From positions 32,866 to 96,865 of the forward strand of contig NKJD01000006.1 in assembly GCA_002256385.1 (NCBI GenBank): a stretch of DNA of 64,000 bases, in the 5' to 3' direction. Below the pieces are notes generated by a model. That model worked only from the letters and a program-made list of their open reading frames with translations, was not told the DNA's origin and ran no database searches. A program made the translations under genes and the position numbers. The DNA comes from Flavobacterium sp. BFFFF2 (GTDB lineage Bacteria; Bacteroidota; Bacteroidia; Flavobacteriales; Flavobacteriaceae). Shown here in pieces: positions 59,301 to 64,000 of the stretch (its first letter is position 1; every line of letters begins with the position of its first letter).

Positions 59301-61384
59301 ACGGCTGCATTGTAAGTAAATGGGTCAGCTACACCACCCGCTTGTGAAGCGGTAATGGTGGTGCTTCCAGCGCCTACGATCGTTACGGTGTTTCCACTAA
59401 TGGTCGCTACCGCTGTATTTGAACTGTTGTAAGAAACAGTTAAACCAGAAGAAGCAGTTGCTGTTAAATTAAATGAACTGTCACCATAAGTAACGGCTGA
59501 CAAAGAACCAAAAGTAATCGTTTGGCTAACTGCCGCAGGTGAATTGATATTTGCTGTTAAACCAGTTGGCTGCGTCAAAGAATAGTTCCCTGCATCAGCA
59601 CCACCTAAAGTAGCGGTTGAAGTGATCGCTACATTGTTAGCTACTGCCTCACTAGCAAAAGTACCTGTTCCATTTAAAGTAACTACATCTGGCGAAATAA
59701 TCCCCGATAAAGTACCTGTAAATGTAGCATCGGTAGTGCCGTCATATGTTTTGTCAACGCCGGCCGCACCTGTTACGGTTAAAGCTTTGGCGGTAATGTT
59801 GGCAGATAAACCTGTAGGCTGCGTTAATGAGTAGTTACCTAAATCGGCACCACCTAAAGTAGCAGTAGAAGTAATTCCAATTCCGTTGGCTACATTGGCA
59901 GAAGCAAAAGTACCTGTTGCACTTAAAGTAACTACGTCAGGCGAAATAATACCTGATAAAGAACCTGTAAAAGTGGCAGCATTGTTGCGGTTGTACACTT
60001 TATTTACGCCTGCTGGGCTAGAAACAGTTAAAGCTTTTTGTGAAATATTGGCACTTAAACCAGCTGGCTGAGCCGATAAGGTATAGTTAGCGGCATTAGC
60101 TCCGCCTAGGGCAAAACCTGTAGCGGTAACAGCAATGCCATTGGCAACGCCCGTACTTGCAAAAGTAGCAGTACCAGCAGTAACGGTTACTACATCACTT
60201 CCAACTACGCCAGAAACAGCAGCAGATCCTGTGTTTAAGGATGCAGTGTTAGTACGATCATATATTTTATTACTAGCAGTTACGCCGGTAATTGTTACTG
60301 ATTTTGCAGAAACAGTATTTCCTGTTGAAGGAGTGGTGATTGTTTTATCTGTACCACTAGTTGTTGAAAAAGTAATGGCTTTTGAATTGTATGAACCTGG
60401 TGTGGCTGAAGCCGCCAAACGCGCATAAAAATTACTTGAACTTAGCGTACCAGAAGTTGGTGCGTACGATAACGTAGTACTAAAAGTTGAATTGTCTTTA
60501 GAGAATTCAAAACCAGCCAAAGCACCAACGGTTACGTTAGCTGATAAATTCGTGCCAGATACCGTAAATGATTGTGAAGTAGAAGCCGTACCATAAGTAG
60601 TGGTTAAAGCAGTAGTTGCAGTAGCACTCAAAGTAATGGTCGGTACAGAAGCTGAGGCAGTCACACTAGCCCAAGTTGTACCAATGCGGATGGCATCAAG
60701 GGTACCAACTGGTGTTGAAGATCCTTGACGGATTGTAACCCCTGTAATTGAAGTTGGATCTGTTCCGGTAGTAGGTGCAGATAAAGTGGCAGAACCAGGT
60801 TCAGAACCACCTAATGCAGGCTCAATGAATAAACCAACAGTATCATTGGTTGTCCCCGCAACAATAGTATATTTAATAACAATTAAATAAGTAGTACCAA
60901 AAGCACGAGCAGTCCCTTCATAACTAGGTGATGTACCAGATTTCTCAATACCTAGCATATAACCTGTCCCACTTGACTTGGCATACAAACGAGAGGAGAA
61001 TGTGGTTGTACCTCCAGATAATGTGAAGAAATAATCACCAGTTCCAGCTGATGTAATGTTGATAAGTGCAGACATATATACAGTGCCCGAAGTCACCGCC
61101 GTAAATGTCTTTTGGTTGTCATCGCCAGTGGTGGAAATACCCACTGCTTTTCCGACACCAGAACCTGGGTGGCCGGTGTAGGTTAAACCTGAACTGGATA
61201 CTGTCAAGTTGTTGGTACCTGTACCACTGACAGAGGTCCAACCATTGACTGCAAGCGTCTGGCCGCTAGTGTAGCTAAAATCTTCGGTCAATGGCAGCGC
61301 CTGCGCAGATCCCGAAAAAGTAGCCAACAAAAAAATCGCTAAGATTCCCAGAAGGCTCTTCACGAAATGTAGTTGTGTTTTCAT
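53348..61384 (-). CDS. Giant (2678 aa) secreted repeat protein: YDG repeats, Ig-like (ATISGNTVTIVGAG..) repeats, MopE-like motif, T9SS type A sorting domain
   Basis: At least seven YDx[TN]-type repeats (e.g. GAAGVDKTYDGTTDATFTGTLSGIISPDVVTL); YYRDNDFDTYGDATTTQVSCFGTPSGYVANNTDCDDTRSAVYPGATEICGNGIDDNCDGRIDE; C-terminal YPNPFEGSF...VVRVIKR. Confidence 0.92.
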   Translation of the reverse strand: MKTQLHFVKSLLGILAIFLLATFSGSAQALPLTEDFSYTSGQTLAVNGWTSVSGTGTNNLTVSSSGLTYTGHPGSGVGKAVGISTTGDDNQKTFTAVTSGTVYMSALINITSAGTGDYFFTLSGGTTTFSSRLYAKSSGTGYMLGIEKSGTSPSYEGTARAFGTTYLIVIKYTIVAGTTNDTVGLFIEPALGGSEPGSATLSAPTTGTDPTSITGVTIRQGSSTPVGTLDAIRIGTTWASVTASASVPTITLSATATTALTTTYGTASTSQSFTVSGTNLSANVTVGALAGFEFSKDNSTFSTTLSYAPTSGTLSSSNFYARLAASATPGSYNSKAITFSTTSGTDKTITTPSTGNTVSAKSVTITGVTASNKIYDRTNTASLNTGSAAVSGVVGSDVVTVTAGTATFASTGVANGIAVTATGFALGGANAANYTLSAQPAGLSANISQKALTVSSPAGVNKVYNRNNAATFTGSLSGIISPDVVTLSATGTFASANVANGIGITSTATLGGADLGNYSLTQPTGLSANITAKALTVTGAAGVDKTYDGTTDATFTGTLSGIISPDVVTLNGTGTFASEAVANNVAITSTATLGGADAGNYSLTQPTGLTANINSPAAVSQTITFGSLSAVTYGDSSFNLTATASSGLTVSYNSSNTAVATISGNTVTIVGAGSTTITASQAGGVADPFTYNAAVNVTQNLTVNAKSLTLNGATAQAKEYDRTNAATITGTLTGVVGSDDVSFVGSGSFASVNASTSAIGVTASISLTGTKAANYSFTTQPTGLSALINKKTLTPSSMTATKVYDGNANVTITGTSLTGVISPDVVTVSGSGTFSQTAVGSSLAVSYSLSLSGADAGNYSINNSSLPTVTGSITAAPLTISGISIASKSYDGTTAATIQGTAVLNGIVSGDTVTVAGTPVAVFTTAAVGTDKAVTVSGYDIAGADATNYAVLQPTALTGTVTKGNQTITFNAIASKNTSDAAFNPGATASSGLTVTYVSSNTAVATVSGSNITIVGAGTSTITASQAGDTNYNAATSVNQTLTVTAAPYTDGRLVVARVASTSTTTAAISFDEYSTSGATGTTYTLPVTTSGNINRVTISGGSATEGQLLLSADGQYLTFGGYDVAAGGTAGGNRVIARVDYKGNVATTSFSSATHTVLRSVATANGKAYYTSGSTSGVGYIQHAGNTTAVTPAFAFTGTTNLRSVGIYNNKLYYGTGSSPTGIYRIPGTSLPTSTVSSSTAAMTGTTPSPDPYGFYMVNRGGSNWNCYVAYGTNAGIYKFSSTDGGDTWTARGSVTHTAGIIGIVAQVNGSNVDVYATTSTTIIKLTDTAAYNATMTGTISTLKTVASGSVYRGLAFAPKLIAPVVTNSTLTATGTVDASFTSYTVTADNAPDIFGATGLPAGLTINATTGVISGTPTVAGDFNVTLTSSNSAGSDSTKTLAISIAKANQSITFGTISTKDISQVTTFNLAATSATSAVNTITYTSSNTDVATIVGSTVTLVGTGTTVITASQAGNDNYFAASDVTQPLNVIDSSKTDQTITFDALSAVSYGDDTFNLGATSTSGLAISYISSNTSVATINGNTVTIVGPGTSTITSFQSGNAQYNPAANVTQILTVNKKQLTVTGATVAIKAYDGTNIANITGASLSGIVGSDVVTLSGGGIYNDVNAATGIAITTSFTLGGANAGKYTLQQPTITGDIVKASQTISFTAFTTKTLLDPDFAPTATSATSATNAIYFTSSDTSVASIATGGLIHIEGIGTTTITAVQAESQNYSFTSATQVLTVARALYLNQFTGTAACPTQGNTPVAATNVTGAAASRSTITCSTTANLMNSTTLNNTGTVSNTSYIEFSAAAAAGYAMRISSISFGRSGSNTAPNQVEVRYSTDNFATSTSWGAAPLTTTTLAVANWDFTDFTTPIAGTVTFRVYPYGTQRADLAGGTASATGTFRLDDFTIYGLVVTAPTAAALSGTNTICNGSSTNLAVNITGGTAPYTVVLSNGTTTIAPVTNYTSTYPFAVSPTTSTTYTLSSVTDAYGLAVATGGLSGSSYVGVNANVTYYRDNDFDTYGDATTTQVSCFGTPSGYVANNTDCDDTRSAVYPGATEICGNGIDDNCDGRIDEVCSTQVQTAQCGTTVSSLTTPIYADAVSVAQAYRFEVSDGTTTATYDSTTNYFNLSYISGVKFAALYTVRVAIKFQGVWQGYYGNTCTVTSPTTSLQSSYCGATILQPSSPLFANPVTGASGYRFQVTNGSTVRTYDSSSNSFSLSNLNGGGASYGTAYAVRVAPIYSGVVYQYGASCTVTIRQIPTTSLLTSVCGTTLASIETSLYCTAVDTATSYEFEVTNNTTNATSSVTSSTSAFNLTQLTSGAAYSTSYSVRVNAFANGSWTGFGSACVVTTPAPVTAIAAPTCGSTLASLYTTIYAGSLNYISGYRFEVTVGSNVRTFDASTNAFNLMQLSGGAAYNTTYSVRVAVVYNGTLQSYGAACTFTTPAQATPTTALNPSQCGVSLSSFWTTLYSGQIAGATGYSFLVTWGVSNSATITRSTNNFNLMLLPGGASAGTTYTIQVAPIFSSGTGTYGTPCTVTTGSHKQQVVYNNDFSAYAYPNPFEGSFTLALDTPSAEPVSILVYDMLGKVVVQGSYNPADLAQTNFGAELPAGVYNVFIQQADENRVVRVIKR

Positions 61385-61577
61385 AAAAAATGAGGTTTAT
61401 AATTCGGTTCCAAAATTACTAAGCCTATACCAATTAAGAATATTTTAAGATTATGTAATTGTTAACAAAACGAATGTATTTTTAGGCAATTGTTAATAAG
61501 CCCAGTTGAATGGACTCAGCTAGTACGAATACTATTTTTACTTGATGTATATTTGAAAACGCATAAATGAGTTAAAA

Positions 61578-62069
61578 ATGAAAGTCTCTTTGTTGATTTT
61601 AAGTGCATGCTTGACACTTTTTACCCCTGCTAAACCCCATAAATATTATGTGGGCCATTGTCAAATAGAAACCAACAGCTCCAAAAAAAGACTCGAAATC
61701 ACCATTCGCTTATTTGACGATGATGTGGAAAAGGCCTTTGAAAAAAATGGCAGAACATTGCAATTTATCAACCGCCAACCCGACCGCCATTCCTTTACTT
61801 TATTGCAAGATTATTTAACCACTCAATTTAAAATATACATCAACCAAAAACCAACTTTATATAAGTTGCATAGCGTTACAAACGAAGACCAAGTGATCGT
61901 GTTTTATTTATCTGTTTCAAATTGCACCCAATTTGTTCCATTGCAAATTAGGAACACCCTATTGACAGAAACATTTCCAGATCAACAACACTTGATCGTT
62001 TTTAAAAACGGAAACACTTCTCAATCGGAAACATTAAACCGCGATCAGGTTGAATGTACCTTTTTGTAA
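61578..62069 (+). CDS. DUF6702-like secreted protein
   Basis: MKVSLLILSACLTLFTPAKPHKYYVGHCQIETNSSKKRLEITIRLFDDDVEKAFEK. Confidence 0.75.
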   Translation: MKVSLLILSACLTLFTPAKPHKYYVGHCQIETNSSKKRLEITIRLFDDDVEKAFEKNGRTLQFINRQPDRHSFTLLQDYLTTQFKIYINQKPTLYKLHSVTNEDQVIVFYLSVSNCTQFVPLQIRNTLLTETFPDQQHLIVFKNGNTSQSETLNRDQVECTFL

Positions 62070-62130
62070 ATTAGTTGAATGTTGGAATGTTGAATGTTGG
62101 AATGTTGAATGTTGAATGTTGGAATGTTGA
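62070..62130. repeat. Heptad/octad array (GTTGAAT / GTTGGAAT)
   Basis: gttgaatgttggaatgttgaatgttggaatgttgaatgttgaatgttggaatgttga. Confidence 0.92.
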
Positions 62131-62149
62131 CAAGGTTATAGTTTAGTAA

Positions 62150-63060
62150 AAAGTCATTTTTCTTTTCTCTTTCTTCTTTTCTCTTTCCTCTGAACTTGGG
62201 CCAGCAAAGAAAATGAACAAAATGCCCTATCAATAGAAATACGTCTGGCAGAAAACAATAGGCCGTATGAATAGAATTCTAAAATATTCAATCAATGTGT
62301 AATGTTCTGCGAAGCTTAGCAGGTGCCGGCCCGCATTTATCGAAGTGCCCTATACTTTCTGCTATTGGTTGTAAAATGGGCTATTGCCCCAAGTCATTTC
62401 TATAATTCTGATAAATGCAGGAAAGTATAGGCCACTTCGTTGTCATAGGTTTTCAAGCCGGCAAAATTTCTGAAACCTATGATATATAGAGGAGGACTTC
62501 CAGTGGAAGTCCGGGACTATACTTCTTTTAAAATGCATAGTTGAAATTTTAGAAAGTAGTTTTTAGTAAAAGGGATTTTCGGCTTGAAAGGAAAGAACAA
62601 AGATATCTTTTCTCTTTCTTCTTTCCTCTTTCTTCTGAACTTGGGCCAGCAATGAAAATGAACAATGTTGTTTCAACAGAAATACGCCTGGCAGAAACCA
62701 ATAGGTCTTATGAATAGAATTCTAAAATATTCAATCAATGTTAAGTTTTGTGCGAAGTCACGTAAGTGCCGGCCCGCATATGTAGTCATAGGTTTCGCTA
62801 GCCGCATAAAATCCTGAAGCCTTGGAGGGATTTTCGGCCAAGCGAAACTGGTTTTGCCGCAGGCAAAAATGACCTTTTATGCGGGCCAAAAGGGCCCTTT
62901 CTTTTGGTTCGTTTTCTTTGGGCCAGCAAAGAAAATGAACAAAATCGTGAATCAACAGCAATAGGTCATGTAGAAACCAAAACATCTTATGAAAAGCATT
63001 ATAAAAACAATGAACCAATTGTTCTAGGCAACAGCGGGCAAAAACGTATTTGCGACCTCT
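62150..63060. repeat. Three diverged copies of a ~180-bp repeat
   Basis: ctctttc...gaacttgggccagcaaagaaaatgaacaaa...tctggcagaaa.caatagg..tatgaatagaattctaaaatattcaatcaatg at ~62157-62340 and ~62600-62780; third, more diverged, at ~62890-63040. Confidence 0.85.
62478..62514 (+). repeat. Two-hairpin element copy R11 (first hairpin only)
   Basis: tatgatatatagaGGAGGACTTCC-AGT-GGAAGTCCggg. Confidence 0.85.
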
Positions 63061-63088
63061 TTCTTCTTTCCTCTTTTCTCTAAAAGAA

Positions 63089-63118
63089 AAAACCACCCCA
63101 GTTTCCCGAGGTGGTTTT
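63089..63118. terminator. Terminator-like hairpin
   Basis: AAAACCACC-ccagtttcccga-GGTGGTTTT. Confidence 0.7.
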
Positions 63119-63236
63119 CAATTTAAAAGATGTTATTGAAATGGAGCTTTGTCAAAATGTTGAACCTTGACAAGGTACTTAAAATGCAACATTACAAACA
63201 TGTCACATTACAAACATTCCAACATATTAAAAAAAA

Positions 63237-64000
63237 CTATTTCTTAATAATCCGAACAACCTGTTGGTCGTCACCTTGCGAAATCATGACATTATAGATG
63301 CCACTTGTATAATTGGTGCCTAAACTGCGGTTTTCAAGCTCATTAGCTTCTACGCTGAATTGCTCCACTTGTTTGCCAAGCATGTCATACACAGCAACTT
63401 GAACTGGGGTTTGATTCCCACCTTGTGCCATTAAAACGTATTCGGTTTCAAATGGGTTTGGAACGGCTTTAACAGTTAATGAAACCGTTTCTCCTGCATT
63501 TTGACGAGCAAAAGTTGCTGGCGAAGTGATATTACAAGCAGTTCCATAAGCTTGCCATGTACCACCAAACTGAACGGCCACACGTACTGAATAAATAGTG
63601 TTTAAAGCCCAGCCTGTAAAGTTACCCAATTGCATGTTTGAAGTCGTTGAGTTGAATGTAAGAACGGTTCCGCCGTTAGTCCACTCAAAACGGTAAGCGG
63701 TAGCTCCGGTCACTGCGGCGCAGTACACAACATTCCATTTGCTTGCTAAAACAGTACCGCACTGATTGGTTCTAATTTGGGTGCTGGCAGCAGGTGTGGT
63801 CACGGTACATGCCGTTCCAAAAGCTTGCCATGAACCGGCCACTTGTGCAGCCACTCGTACTGAATAAGCAGTGCCAAAGGCTGGGCCACCAGCTAAGTTG
63901 CTTATTTGAACACTATTGGTTGTGTTGTCAAGAGTGCGTGAAACACCTCCAGTTGTAAATTCAAAACGGTAAGCCTGAGCGCCAACAATTTGACCGCTGT
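63237..64000 (-). CDS. C-terminal part of a second secreted repeat protein with T9SS type A sorting domain (N-terminus beyond window)
   Basis: Frame stays open from 63854 to the window edge (SGQIVGAQAYRFEFTTGGVSRTLDNTTNSVQISNLAGGPAFGTAYSVRVAAQVA...); C-terminus VPNPFETEYVLMAQGG...GIYNVMISQGDDQQVVRIIKK. Confidence 0.88.
   Translation of the reverse strand, partial: SGQIVGAQAYRFEFTTGGVSRTLDNTTNSVQISNLAGGPAFGTAYSVRVAAQVAGSWQAFGTACTVTTPAASTQIRTNQCGTVLASKWNVVYCAAVTGATAYRFEWTNGGTVLTFNSTTSNMQLGNFTGWALNTIYSVRVAVQFGGTWQAYGTACNITSPATFARQNAGETVSLTVKAVPNPFETEYVLMAQGGNQTPVQVAVYDMLGKQVEQFSVEANELENRSLGTNYTSGIYNVMISQGDDQQVVRIIKK

Noticed and set aside
54992-60428. Many plus-strand ORFs (60-97 aa) antisense to the giant repeat gene
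   Set aside because: They mirror the biased, repetitive codon content of the 2678-aa ORF, with no starts, signals or recognisable motifs of their own.
62758-63096. 112-aa minus ORF (MVFSFREKRKEERGRK...FVHFLCWPKENEPKERALLARIKG)
   Set aside because: Derived from the triplicated intergenic repeat; such ORFs are a known annotation artefact type in Bacteroidota.
1-64000. Prophage, insertion sequence or secretion-system locus
   Set aside because: No transposase, integrase, capsid or tail signatures were seen in any supplied translation.

Overview
The window is chromosomal sequence from a Bacteroidota organism, probably Flavobacteriia-like. Supporting signs are T9SS type A and type B C-terminal sorting domains, TAnnTTTG-type promoters, and DnaE/DinB/S24 and Bacteroidota housekeeping families. 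About 45 genes are supportable, including tag, a YggS-family gene, a DnaQ/GIY-YIG fusion, nhaA, hemB, an SpmA/B-like gene, a KirBac-like channel, an ABC-F gene, rseP, YitT, an acyl-CoA carboxylase beta gene, rbfA, dapB, a CotH/T9SS gene, ridA, apt, an S24 regulator with dinB and dnaE, RluA, OsmC/GNAT/Fer4_19 and a 2678-aa YDG-repeat surface protein. Three tRNAs are present: Leu-TAA, Gly-GCC and Arg-ACG. The most unusual content is intergenic. (1) A dispersed two-hairpin repeat has the form GGAG-hairpin(AGT loop)-hairpin(TTTA loop); its stems change in a compensatory way between copies. (2) A ~365-455 bp repeat is present in four copies and contains a covarying, ncRNA-like fold. It alternates with small membrane/secreted ORFs like a cassette array, and inverted copies flank an S24-DinB-DnaE mutagenesis module. 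(3) Arrays of 7-bp repeats are interleaved with a third hairpin element (TGACCCGAG...GAACGGAGCGAAGC). No searches or folding programs were run. All family calls are from reading the sequence and the supplied translations.
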